Shown: positions 20,461 to 32,313 of the stretch, piece after piece | Layout: every line of letters begins with the position of its first letter | Position numbering within the stretch: the first letter of the stretch is position 1 | NCBI RefSeq assembly: GCF_000226095.1 | Contig: NC_016472.1 | Coordinates: 1,798,001-1,862,000 of the forward strand | Direction: 5' to 3' | Source of the DNA: Thermothelomyces thermophilus ATCC 42464 | Lineage: Eukaryota; Ascomycota; Sordariomycetes; Sordariales; Chaetomiaceae | Length of the DNA stretch: 64,000 nucleotides | The notes under the pieces: model-generated | Told to the model about the DNA's origin: nothing | The model's database searches: none | The model's input: the letters and a program-made list of their open reading frames with translations, nothing else | Made by a program: the position numbers and the translations under genes

Positions 20461-23400
20461 GTGGGCGGCGGTGACGGTGGCAGTGTTGGTGATGAGGTGA
20501 GGAAGGTGTGGAAACCGGTAGTGGGCAGCGGCTGAAAGCACCGTTGTTTGCTACACCCAACGCTGTATCTATCTACTTCACATACATTGTGCGCCTTACT
20601 TACTTACTGCTGGTGAAGACGCAAGAGATGGGCATAGGCTTTATTTAGTACTTTGGCGTTGATGGAGTCGGTGTTAAGGGTGCACGCGGGCTTACATAAC
20701 GCAGGAAGGCTGGGCTGCATCATGGAAAGGTGGGCTGAGGATAGGCTGGCATTAAAATCGAACGAGTGGCTATGTGCAGAACTGCTCTCTTAACTTCCCC
20801 CCCGTACGATGAGCCTGGAGCCGCATGTGGCGGATGAACGGTGGCACACATGGAAGCGAAGATCTCGAAAGCATTAACTTGCTTAAGTGGATGGCAGGCT
20901 TGATGTGTCTCTCCGCAAGCCATCAAGTGCCAAAAATAGGATTTCTACAACGGTAAGGCTGTAAGCTCAAAAGGGACGTGACGTGGGCGTCATGCAGCTG
21001 CACATGCAAACCATCGACAGATAATACTGTGCCAAATCGGTCCAACAGCTAGGCTGTTTGTCACAAACCCCGCCCAGAGCACCAGAAACTACTTCCCTTC
21101 GTTTATGGTAAACCTTTCATGCTCCAGGTGTGATCAGGCGTGTCCGCACCTTCCCATTCCCCTAACGGGTTGTTCCCAAGCTCTCTGTCGAGAGAGATGG
21201 GTGAGGGCCGAAAACCCCGCTTTGACTACTCTCGTACAAGACGAAGCCGAGACCAAGAAGGGATGCATATATCTCGCTCGCCACTTGTTAGGTTCTGTGC
21301 TTGCCGAGAAGCGAGGCAACGATGGTGGCATTGGCATCATCAAAAGCAGAAGATAGCTCGTTTTGTTCCCCTCCCGGCGTGCAACGCGGGGCCTTGGCCT
21401 GGATATTGGGGGCACCGGGGCGGCCCTTAAAAGAAGAGAATGGGGTCCCCGTCGACTGAGCCGCCGGGCGGTGTAACGCTAAAAATAGGCCCGGTCCGAT
21501 TGATGCGTGGTGATGCTCAGCGAGGGGCTTTCAAAGGGCTTGGGAGGCTATCATTGGATCCAAACGATACCTCTGCAGGCGAGCCGGCCAATGGCTGGCA
21601 GGAGCTGTCTGCGTCCATCCATGAATTGTATGTATGTATGTATGTACATACCAGATCGGGGACCATGTGGTTCGATGTGCAGCTGCAAGAAGGTTGGGAC
21701 GGACCGGTTGGAGTCTAGTGTATACAGTACTGGGTTCTAACCAGATAAACGGACTTCCTTTTGCATGGCAATTAGCGTATGCTTTGCAGAAGGGGTACTA
21801 CACTAAGAAGGGTCCTACACGGCAATGCCTCAGCAGTACCATTCAGAGCAAGAATAAAATGTATGTATCTGGGCACCTCGAAGTCATTACTGTAGGGCCG
21901 TTGGCCCACACCGAGGGAGATTTTGTGTTGCTCCTGGAGTCGACTCTCCACGCAACAGTAATGATACCAGATCATAATCGTCCGATTGAACAGAACACCC
22001 ACCGAATGTCGAATTGATTCCGTTATGATCAAGCCCGGAGCATTCTTCTGGTTGGCCGCCAAGATCGTGGATACCCATCTACACTACCCCGTACTCCGTT
22101 GCTACAGGATTCGAGTCGTCTTTGATCCCGTCTCAAGCGTGCCTCAGCCGAGCGACCAAGCCGCCAGCTGAGCGGGGCCAGGTCTCAGAGTTTACAGGGA
22201 CATTACAGATCATCGTGACTTGTATGCCGGGAGCCTTACGGCAGTACAATGACATTGAGACCCAAACTTCTAAGAATACTGATGCAGCAATGTGAAATAC
22301 TACGGGAGTAACATTCTTAGAATCTCTGTGAAAGAAGCCGGAAACTACCTACTCCGCTCATATGGTGCATCTGGTGGAGGAAGTCGCATTCCCAGCCATC
22401 AAAAGTTCCGAGGCGCCTGGGGAGAAAAAAAGGGAAGGAAGGGGAGGGGGTTTACGCGGGCCGGGCAACGGTAAGACGACTCGCCAAGCTCGGTGTGACG
22501 CCTGGTCGTGACTTACATTGCAGGCTCGCATACCTCATTGGCTGGCACAGGGCGGTTGCAAGGCTCGGCACGCACGAATCACACTTCCCAGACGGGCAGT
22601 GGACCTTGTACTAGTGTACACTCTATAAAGTTCGAACTCGCCAAAACCTGTGCCAAATGAGAGTGCGTTCTCCAGCTGGACATTTCTCTTGCGAAGCGAG
22701 AATGTTGGGGAAAAAATAGCCCAGATCAGTGGAAATTCGAGAAGAGAAGGACGCGAAGCTCTATGGCCTATCGGGCGAGCATGGCGCGTAACACGGAAGT
22801 CATGAAGCCCGCCCACACCCATGCTCTGATCCATTACCTAGTCCACAAGCGAAGCACACCCGTCCCAGGTACACTACCGCCCCCGGCAGCGGCCGAGCTT
22901 TTCAGGTGGGGATGCTACCCCTGCCCCTGTCACATCTGAACCACCCCTGGCAGGTCCTCTCAGCAACCTCGCCGTTCTTCCCGCTGTCCTGCGCAATGCG
23001 GGGAGACGCTGATGAGGCGGTCCCGGGCTGTGGGCTGGCTTTTTGCTCATGATGCAGCATTGTTTCCGTTCCCGATTTCGCTCACCTTTTTTGTACTCTT
23101 CCCCCTCCCCCCCTCTGTCTTCCCGTTACGTTCTTCCCAGAAGTCTTTTGTCGACGAACAGGGGCCGTGGATATCTCGAAACGTTCTGGGCGCAACCTTT
23201 CTCTATCCCCCCCCGGTCACTTCTTAAACTTCACAGGGTCCCGGATGTCTGCGTCCCCCGCTTCGCTCAAACATTACCTCCCCCTAGGCAACGTCTGATC
23301 TCCATCGCGACTCAATGCGAGTGCTGCCCAGCCTCACCCCATACAGCCCTTGACACCGTCCAAAGAGCCCTCGGCTGATTCAGGATCCGGCCCTTTACTG

Positions 23401-24109
23401 GCATACCCATGACCGCCTAGCCCTCAATCTGACGGAACTGCCCACTTGGACTTGGAACACGATCAACGCTCGTCCGGATGCCTGCCGTGGTAATAGACAA
23501 GATAGCCCGAACCTGGATCTCACACGAACACACCCCAGCATCAGGCCAGAGACCCGAGACGCAGGCAAACCCCCGGCGGCTCATCTGATACACGAGTTCC
23601 GGGGCTCCGGTGCAAGCCCTTCAGGGCGAGTGCCACTCACTCCCGTCCGACGACACCCGGGCCGATCGAGAGAGGCTCCAATATCAAGTCTGCGCTGCCC
23701 CGCCGACCGTGGTTGTCTCGGGATTTCCTCCGCCTCTCTGCCTCTGTTCCCTTTCTTCGCCGCTCGCTGGTCGGTAGCCCTCTTTCACATCGATCTCTTT
23801 TTTATCTCTTCTCTTGGATCCTGGTCCCTCAGGTCACCAGTCCATCCGCAGGTCCGGAACCTCGCCTTTCTTTCGACTTTTTGCACTGTATTAGTCTGTT
23901 TATTCTATTTTTTTCCCTCCTCCTTCTTTCGGGACCGAGGTTCGTTTCGTTACGGGGTATCTATCGGTGTGGTACTCGAGGATCGACAAGAAACTACGCG
24001 TGTGTCCGGACGTCGCAGGGAGACGAGGAACGAGCCAAAGGCACGCCTGGATTGGAGAGAAGAAGTGTATGGGAACGCTTGGTTCGACAATTGCTTGCTA
24101 GCCAGAATC
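20461..24109. other. Large gene-poor interval upstream of the DUF7727-type gene
   Basis: 3.65 kb with no supported gene on either strand. It holds a TGTA microsatellite (about 21627-21648), CCGTACTCCGT near 22089, and from ~22900 onwards CT-rich leader-like sequence (for example 23070-23130 and 23740-23940), which suggests a long 5' leader for the gene starting at 24110. All open stretches here are short and of low coding quality. Confidence 0.55.
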
Positions 24110-24694
24110 ATGGGCAGGCTGATCAAGAACCACTGGGCAAGGCTCATTGTCCTCTCGGCAGCAATGTGTAGGTGCAGTTCAAGGATACTCTCGGATCGTT
24201 TGCAAGGGTTCGCAAGGGTTCACAAGAAATGTGATGCTGACAGAAGCCTGCAGATCAGGTTGCTGCCGCGGTGGAATCGTACTTCTGGCCCAAAATCTTT
24301 TGGGATTTCCTCACGAAGACGCTTGATCCGGCGGTGAGACCGATACCGGTCCTTCAAACGATCAATCTCATCTTCGGCATGATCCTCCTCGCATGGGAGT
24401 GGCCGCTCAGCTTCATCGCCGGCTTAAGTATCCACCGCAGCCTCGAAGCCCGCCTTGCTTTCCTCCCATTGACCGCCCTCGCCGCGGCGATGATATACCA
24501 AGGCACGAACGCGGCCATCTACTACGTGATTGGGCTGGGAGTCTACTTCTGGGCGTACAGTGAAGGAGAGGTCTGTCTCATTTCGGGCATCGTGACAAGT
24601 GCTGCTAGAGCAAACTGACTGACCTCGGAAACAGATGATATGCGCGAAGCCGTGGACTCTTCCTCAAAGGACCCCGCGGGGTCCGCGTGTCTAG
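24110..24694 (+). CDS. Small fungal membrane protein, DUF7727 type
   Basis: Model: join(24110..24167, 24254..24570, 24635..24694), 144 aa. The first exon encodes MGRLIKNHWARLIVLSAAM; splicing gives AAMYQVAAAVESYFWPKIFWDF, the conserved start of this Pezizomycotina family, and the last exon supplies MICAKPWTLPQR after AYSEGE. About four membrane segments are visible (around residues 10-30, 50-70, 75-90, 98-125). The function is not known. The 86-nt first intron contains a tandem copy of GCAAGGGTTC; the second is 64 nt with a CTGAC branch site. The protein has the usual length for the family. My recall of the DUF number should be checked against Pfam. Confidence 0.85.
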
Positions 24695-26868
24695 AGCGCG
24701 GCACACACCGATACCTGTTCATATAAATGTATATATACACATATATATATACACGCGGTGTAAATACTCGGTGCCGACAACAATTCTCCAGGCCCCCGTT
24801 CACGACCTCGCCATGTCCCGCGACCTAATCAGCCCGAGTCTTTCTCGACCCTGCAAACATCACGCACCAGTCACATCGCATCTCATCCACGCGACCGGGA
24901 ACGATGGGGTTGAGAGATTATCCAGGCGTCGCAAAGTGAGGAATGTGGCCCAGAGTGGGTGGGGAAATAGAGATCCGTACATATGTCATCAACAACCGAA
25001 ACGAATACTTTTTTTTACATTGATATGGCGATCCGACAGCTTTCTGTTCCTCATTTCTATTTGTTCCTACTTATACCATCATCTTGTGGTTGATATGCGC
25101 ATGAGCATGGTTTCTCTCTGGGGTAAAGGAAAGAGGGGGGAAGGCAGTGACAGCATGGCGAGCATGGCGTTTTGTTGGTTCTTTTCTTCAACCTTTTTTT
25201 TCTTTGCAGGGTTACGAATGGTGCGGGAAGTTGCAATACCCAGGGTGGAAACTGTTCCCTGGGGATGAAGGGCAACTCTTGGACAAGGCCGGAAGGGCGA
25301 AAGTCCAGGAGATAGGACAGAAGATACATACCAAACCAAAAAGGTATTGTCAATCGTAACTCTGCACCTGCTGCTCTAGACTCCACCAACCCCGGCTCGC
25401 CTTGTTGCTTGACTTGCACTACGTTGTAAGGGGAACGCAGTTGAAAGATAATCAGGGGACAATAATAAGTTTGGTTGCGTCGCAACCCTGCCGAAACCAA
25501 AACGCTCCTGAAACTCGTAAAGGAGAAGACCCGAGCCAGCGCTACCCCGGCAAACCGAGGGCTCCATGTTTTCTGAGTGGAGAGGCTCGGTTACTCATTG
25601 CAGTCATCGAACTCTTCTACCACATCGTACTCTACCACATCGTACTAGTGTATGGAGAGTGCATTCAGAGAGCATTAGGGCCTCATCAGGCCAACACTCC
25701 GAACCTGCGCACATACATACCTCGGTGCCTGAGGCAGGTACAGGACCACTGAGATCTGATTGACCTACCTGAGCATTCAGGTATCCCAGGCACTTTAATG
25801 CAATCGCCGTTATTCTGCCCAGTTTACCGCTGCGACCTCAGCTTCGCATGGTTGTACATACAGTACCGAGCACACGAAACAAAACAAGTTTGGCGCCTCA
25901 AGCGTCAGAACTTACGAGAAACGACGACGACGACAACAACTCCTCGCCTCGCGGCAGATGATACGCAGGGCGGCCCCTCCGCCAACGAGTCAGAAGGGGG
26001 AGAAAAAAAGTCAGTAGACTGATATTTTATTTCTTTCCCCCCCCCCCCCCCCTTTGCCCTTGTGAAACGCTCGAGTCATTCCATGGTTCGTTCGAGCAAG
26101 GAGACTCCCCGCCAGGCACTGGGAAGCCAAGCTTCCCTTGGTTGTCTCAGGTAGGGACCCGAGTCACGTGGCGCTTAACTGCCTTACCTAGGTAACACCA
26201 CTTCACTAGTACAACACGTGTAAGGGGTTCCGTAACCCTCCACCAACTCAAGTTACACGGCTTTGACTTCCGCGGTGGTCAAGGTAGGTTGGCGAGGTCG
26301 GGTGTACCTTCTGTGCGACCCCATGGACAGAATATGCCGCGGCAACTGAAGAGATCGAGGTGCAGTACAATGTCCGACGGAAGCGAAGAGACTTCGCCAA
26401 AAGGTGCCATCGTCTGCTTCCGGTGTCCCGACAGTCACGACACAATGCTGGCGTAGCTTACAGATTGCGGGACAGTATTTCTCATCGCCGCGCACGTGGG
26501 AGCCACTCGGAAGGCAATGGAAGTACCATCCACATGTCATTTTCCTCGTGTCATTGCGACTACACTATGGGAGGTAACCCGAGAGCCAAAACCAGAACGA
26601 GATTCGACGACTATGCTGCCCTCACGCAAGGCTTTCCTGCGCGCTCGTGAACGACCAAGTTCGAGCGCACATGTAGAAACGCGCAGGCCTGTCAGATCCA
26701 TCCCCGGTATCAATCCCGTTTCCACGTTTGCACCGACTACCTGACCTGAATATCAAACCTGTCGCCGTCGAGATGGTGCCCTCGTCGAGGCAGCCATTCC
26801 CTCGCTCTGGGCTTCTTCTGACATCCGATCTCCAAGAAAGGGGCTAGACGACATGGCCTGGGGTAGGT
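24695..26868. other. Convergent intergenic region, DUF7727-type gene / RTC3
   Basis: 2.2 kb between two 3' ends. It contains an AT microsatellite (24722-24752), a 17-bp tandem near 25614-25647 (CTCTACCACATCGTACT-like), C16 at 26037-26052, and CCTACCTGAG and TTACCTAGGTAAC motifs (25766 and 26184). No gene is recognised. Confidence 0.55.
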
Positions 26869-27917
26869 TTAACGCTTTCCCATCATGCCGACGAACTCGC
26901 CGTTCGAGTCGTTTCTGCGGCCTTGGCGCTCGGCCATCTGCAGTTTCGTGAACGTCAGCATAACGGTCCCGTCGTCGCGTGGTGCTTGTTGGTCGGGTGG
27001 GAAAATATGAGGCCGCCATCAGCGAGCAAGCCAAAGCCGAGGTAAGCGCCGCAACCACGCACACTCATCCCGGCGCCATACGCGTGAGGACTGCGCGATC
27101 TGATCCGATCTGCGGCGTTCAATCAAGCTCGGTAGGCTGGCCCCCCAAAGCGGCCGGCTGAGGTAACCGAATACCGCGGGCGGGAATCGACAGGCGCTGA
27201 GCCGTTTCGCGAGCCGCCCAGGCCGCCCTCTCGAAAGTTTCACCATGACCCGCCGGTGACATGACCGCCCGTTCTCCTCGGTCGCCGTGCGCATAGAGAC
27301 GGCGTAACAGGCGCAGTGTCACGGCGAGAGGGAGTGACGAAATGTGTCCAACCCTTAAGGGGAAAAGGGGAGAAAGAATAGGGCAGGTCGACATACCTCA
27401 AACTCCTGCAGGCTGCCCTTCTCCAGGATCTTGAGCACCGCCTCGTCCTCTTTGGAGGTGCCGAACTCGTTCTCGAGCATCGCCTTGGACGCACCCCCAA
27501 GCAGACCTTGAGCCCCGTGCCTGTGTGTCAAGACAGCCCTCGGTCAGCACCAGCTCTCTTTTTTTTCTCACTTTCTCCCTACGTCATACCAACCCCCTTC
27601 CCTCCTCTCCCACTACCGTGCTTGATGTATGCACTATGCGCCGTCCCTGTAACGGCGGACACCAACTCCCGTCGTAACACATACATATGTGCCAACAACA
27701 GACAGACAAGGAAACTTACGGCCAATCACTGCAGGGGTGAACCTTACCGATGCGTGGTAAACACCTTGAACGAAGACACCACCTGGGCCAGCGGCACGCT
27801 CCTGTCCGTCTGCCACTTCTTATAGTCCTCGACGCTGTCCAGGAAGACGAGGAAGTCCTCGTCGGTGTTGTCGCCCCGGTAGTGCACCTTAACGTGGTTG
27901 ACGTCTCCGCGCGTCAT
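26869..27917 (-). CDS. RTC3: SBDS N-terminal-domain protein, Rtc3-like
   Basis: Model: complement(join(26869..26937, 27397..27520, 27748..27917)), 120 aa. Exon 1 gives MTRGDVNHVKVHYRGDNTDE and SVPLAQVVSSFKVFTTHR; exon 2 gives HGAQGLLGGASKAMLENEF and the end of the domain ILEKGSLQEFE; the last exon gives MAERQGRRNDSNGEFVG. This is the single FYSH/SBDS N-terminal domain without the two further domains of Sdo1. Yeast Rtc3 is a stress-responsive protein linked to RNA metabolism; the molecular role is not settled. Intron 2 is 459 nt, far longer than the others here, but has a GTATGT donor, a GCTGACG branch site and CTGCAG, and the resulting tail matches the family pattern. A 19-bp tandem duplication lies about 215-250 bp upstream of the ATG. 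Confidence 0.85.
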
Positions 27918-28924
27918 CTTTGGCGTTTTTGTTGGTGTTGTTAAAGGGAAATCTGATACGGTGAATCTGATGCCTATTCGTGTGTGTTGACTCGCCGGGC
28001 AATCGCGTGCTCGTCGGGCACCGAGTCGTTTGGTCGTGTGTAAGCGGGTGTTGCTTGGTATAGGTGTTGTTTTCAAGAGTGTCGTATTGAGAGAGTTTGA
28101 CGGTTTGACGATACTGGGAGAACTAGCTTAATTTATCTTTTCCGGGAGAGATTATCTTTTCCGGGAGAGCCTCGACAAAGGTACGAGGGGTATAGTGCTT
28201 CATATAAACGAAGCTGGTTTGCTACCATACGAGTCGTGCGTTCTTGCCTTTCTCCATCACCCGTTGACTCGAGTTGTTGACGTCATAGGTCAAAGGTGAC
28301 GATGAGGCAGCGCCTCGACCATATTTCCCTTCAGGGCAGAAGCACTGTATGAATGGCGATCAACTTACTTCTCGAAGCTCCGCGAAGCACTGCACCTTCG
28401 CCGCCCCATTCATACAGCCTCTGGTCAAACCCACACCAACCCCATAAACACCCAGCCCCCTGCTAGTTTGCTTGTTCTCTTGACGTCATCCGAATGAGAG
28501 ACCGGGCTGGAAGAGGGGGATTGCCCGAGTCCTCGTGACTGTTTACACTAGACAAGAGTGCAGCGTAGTACAGAATGGCCAGAAACCTGAATGTACTAGG
28601 CATGTACATGCATACAGATTGCAGTATGTCCGGTGCCGTCTTCACTGGGAAGCCGCAGCGTCGCAGGCCCAACTTCCATTTGATTGAATCCCGTGAGTGT
28701 GCCTCTACCGAGTCAGGCCGTCTAATGATACAGTACTCCCTCAGTAACCAGTAACCCATAATCCGAGCTCATCACACCCAGCCTTTCGTGTGCACGACGC
28801 CGTCCCCAGGTCAAGAGGATGGGACACCAATCGCTTTTTTTATACCCCGTCTTCCCAGCTCAACGAGTCTCGTTGCCATCTAACCATCCCAGCTGTGCTG
28901 TACCCGAATGCCCAAGCCCACCAT
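27918..28924. other. RTC3 upstream region
   Basis: 1.0 kb, 5' of RTC3 and 3' of the RhoGEF gene. It contains the perfect tandem pair TTATCTTTTCCGGGAGAG at 28133-28169, each with a TTATC (GATA-type) core, and an AGGGG element near 28187 of the kind bound by stress factors in yeast. No gene is recognised. Confidence 0.5.
28133..28170. repeat. 19-bp tandem duplication in the RTC3 promoter
   Basis: Two adjacent copies of TTATCTTTTCCGGGAGAG plus one base (28133-28151 and 28152-28170), differing only in the last base. Each has a TTATC core. It may be a duplicated regulatory site; this is inference. Confidence 0.7.
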
Positions 28925-31900
28925 CTACCGGAACCAACTCCGAATGCCTTCAGCAACCGCCCCTTTCCGTCCCACACCCGCCTCCTTAGTAACCCGCTTC
29001 TTCTTCCTGGAGAGCCTCAACGATCTGGATCGGAACAGAACTCTCCCCGTCTCCGTCCTCACCTCACTCTCTTCCTTCTCTCCCTTGCCCTGAACTTCCT
29101 CCCTCCCATGCCCCAGAGCTTCCCCATCTTGCCCCATCTGCATCTCCATTTTCATCGCCAACTCAACCTCGGCCTTTTTCAGCGACGCCGACTTCTCGCT
29201 CATATTGGAGTGCTGGAAGCTTGGCCGCCGAGATGACGACGCCGCTGCCTGTGCCGCCACTTCCTTCATCGTGCGCATGGCAGCCGCAACTGACTCGCGC
29301 GATCGAGACTGCTCTTCTTTTATCCCCCTTCCGAGTTCATCCGGAGCAGATGCGCGGCGTTGTCCGGGCCGCGCTGCCATCTCGAGCCCGTTCGAGTCTG
29401 CCTCTGCATCTGCTTCGGAAGAGGCTCGCCTGTCTAGCTCGGCGGTGCCATCTCCATCGTGGCCGTAGTCCGGATCGGCGGATGCGGAACGCACTGGCGC
29501 CGAGCTCGCCCCTCCCTCTTCCGTCATCGGGACCACTCTCGGAAGCCCGCCCTCACTCGTCCGTCTTTTTAGTCTCGTAGCAAACGAGGGAGCGGCAGCA
29601 CCTGTAGCCCCGCCTTTATCCTTGTGCTGTTGCAGACTGACCGAGCTCGCAGAGCGCCTGGTGAAGCCCCCCGTGATGTTCACGGCGCTCAACTTGCGCA
29701 TCATTGACGACGCGGATGCCCGAACGAGATGTTCGCTCCTGGCTCGGGCGGTTATCCCGGGGAAGGGTAACACGTCCCGAGTCCAAACGTCCGCTAGCAT
29801 GGCTTCGAGCCGCGCCCGCTCAGCCCGGGCTGGGGCTAGCACCGGGATGCGGCTGTTTGTAGTCAGCAGTGACTGTGATCTGTTGATGGAGGGGTTGCTG
29901 GAGACCGTGGGGCCTTCCTTGGCGGCGCTGGTGTTTTTGAGGATGACTTGATAAAGCGGCGATTTGGGTCCGATGGTTGTTGCCCGGTGGATCGACACCT
30001 TTCTGGCAATGGTTCCTGCCGGGTTGTCAACGAGCTTGTCCCCCCAAGTCTTCAGCATCGTCGAAAGACGTACCTGGCTTCCTAAACACCGTTCCCATGG
30101 CCTTGATATTCAACGCGAGGAAGCCAAATATGTCCGATAGCGTCTGATCCTGGCCGTCAGGGTTGTCGTTTGGCTCGCTACTCCTTAGTCGTGCCCGCCA
30201 TTCCAGCTCCTCTTTCGGAGAGCACGCCGTCAAGATCAGCTCGTACAGCTGATTATCGCATAGAAATACAATCTTCCAAGAATGTCGCGCCGTGTGGCAT
30301 TGGAGACCTGCCTGCTGTCAGCATCCTTCGGGCGGGGGTGGTGAACATATGGTCCTACCTCGGCCGTTATCGACCTCTTCCACCTTGATATTGCCCAAGG
30401 CGATGCAAACTTGAATCGTATAAATCTGATCGCTTCTACCAGCCGTCGCGAGGCACAGCCAGTCACGAAACAGGAGGGCTACCATGTACTGTCCACTCAC
30501 GCCGTCCTTGGTCTGCCAGCAGACATGAAGGGCGCCGCAAAGCCGAATATGACCAAATAATCGGATGCGGTTCTTGGTGGCTGCATCTAGCTGCTACCGC
30601 CTGTCAGTCGCTGTCCGAGCAGAGTACCTACCTGCCGAGAACTCATACCTGATCCGGAAACCTAAGTCGATCCCGGAGGATCCAGGTCTTCTCCAAAGCC
30701 GACTTTGTGCGAGAGTCATTAGTGGCCCGGTTGATTTCGGCCGTGGCTTCGCGGAGTCGGACGAGTGTGTTGTCAATGATCATGTGCGAATAAGGGCAGT
30801 CAATGACAGGGGTATGCTTTAGAAGCTCCGAGAAGAGTAGTGGATATCTGCACACACGTTGAATTGGCTGTTCGTGTCAGCCCTATTCTTACATCTGGTC
30901 CAAAGGGGGGGGGGGGGGGTTGGTTACCTTAACAAGAAGATCGTCAATGGTTAGGGCCCGCCGCCTCGATTGATGGTCATCACGATTGTTGGCCGAATTC
31001 AAGGACGAAGCCAGAATTTCGAGTCCTTTTTGGTAGGACGCCCACCCAGGAAATGTGCGCTGCGCTGCAGCTATGTCTTTGATCATGAGCTCATATCTTG
31101 CTCCGTACTCCTCATAGATAAAGAAACGGTTCATCTGGGAACCGGTGGTATAGTCAGCATGCCGCCAATGGCCAGTATGTGGGGGGAGAGTCCTGTTACC
31201 CTCTTCGAAAAGATCTTTGCAACCTCGGCCGCCGTTTGTGGCTCTGCTGCCATTCCTGGGAGGTCCGACAACCATGGCACCCTGTCCCTACCCTCTGGTA
31301 TAACATCCAGACTCCTCCAGCGGCGGTGTCCGCGAGTCGACGAGTTCGATTCGACCCGTTTGATGGCAGAATCTAGCTGCGCGTACTCTGAATCCGGTAC
31401 CACCCGGCGCAGTTCTCCCAGTATCTCCTCGTGAAGCTCCACAACATCGGTCAAATTCCTGTTAACAGAAGCCCGCAAGCCGGGGGGAGAACTGGGCAAT
31501 GAGGCAAGAATGGTAACGTAGACCTGCACCCGGTTAGACCAACACCAGTGTCATATACGATCCCATAAGACGAAGGCTTACGTTCATCAAGAACTGCACG
31601 TCTCCGATGTAATTCTCCTCAGTACTGATTAGCTCCTCCAAGATACGTCGTCTTTGTAAAGCCCGCTCAACAACGCCAGGATCCACGGGCCCCTGCCTCT
31701 CCGAACGGTAGCTGTCCTCAGAAACTCGTGGCCCGGACATTGAGGCCCTACTACTGCGCTCCGTTCTCCGGCCATGCGAGGACCGGTTTGTGGTTTTCCA
31801 GGAGCGCGTCCATAGGCTGGCGCTTGCCATGGAGATACTTGCACTCTTGGCCGCCGCGACGAAGGCGAAGGATGATGACTCGGAAGACGAGTGCCTGCGG

Positions 31901-32313
31901 CGGGAAGGACCCATTGCCAGAGAATGGCCACCCCAGGTTCCGTGTGGCCCAGTCACAGGGCTGCCGTCGTATCCCAACGCCTCTTGTTGCCGCAACACGC
32001 GTTTGTGCAACGTCTTCATCCATTTCTGGAAGGGCTTGGCCGAGCGCGGTTCTGGCTGGCAGTGGCTCTGGTCGACTGGCTCGTCGCCCAGGGAGGATCC
32101 CGCATTACCCGAGTGCTCTTCCCGCTCACCACATGTTGAAAGCATGTCCCCCAATGTATATGCATCTTGCACTGCCTTGGAGCTCGTCTCTCTTCCGCTG
32201 CCTTCTGATGTCGCCTCGGAATCTGCGCTCTCAGACTGTTCGAAACCATTGGCGAAATTTGGCGCGAAAGGATTTGAGGAAGGCGGTCTAGGATCGGCAC
32301 TCGCGGCGTTCAT
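28925..32313 (-). CDS. Rho guanine-nucleotide exchange factor (DH domain, PH-like region)
   Basis: Model: complement(join(28925..30015, 30074..30307, 30359..30590, 30649..30867, 30928..31134, 31200..31523, 31582..32313)), 1012 aa; all seven exons agree in phase. The DH domain starts near residue 218 (ILEELISTEENYIGDVQFLM), runs through NRFFIYEEYGARYELMI and contains the conserved helix PIQRVCRYPLLFSELLKHTP restored by the splice at 30867. A PH-like region follows (KNRIRLFGHIRLCG to WKIVFLCDNQLYELILTACS, about 495-640). The N-terminus is Ser-rich; the C-terminal ~370 residues are disordered, Arg/Ser-rich and end in a basic segment. Such proteins activate Rho/Cdc42 GTPases at the cortex; the GTPase served cannot be read. 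The ATG at 32313 is the first in frame. The intron at 30868-30927 has a sense C15 tract. It is not a clear Cdc24, Rom2 or Bud3 homologue. Confidence 0.85.

Noticed and set aside
21627-21648. TGTA repeat considered as a terminal repeat of a mobile element
   Set aside because: Plain microsatellite, with no flanking duplication or transposase-like frame.
20461-24109. Possible repeat-induced-point-mutation (RIP) remnant of a transposon in the long gap
   Set aside because: Base composition is only mildly lower in GC, and no element-like frames or terminal repeats are seen.
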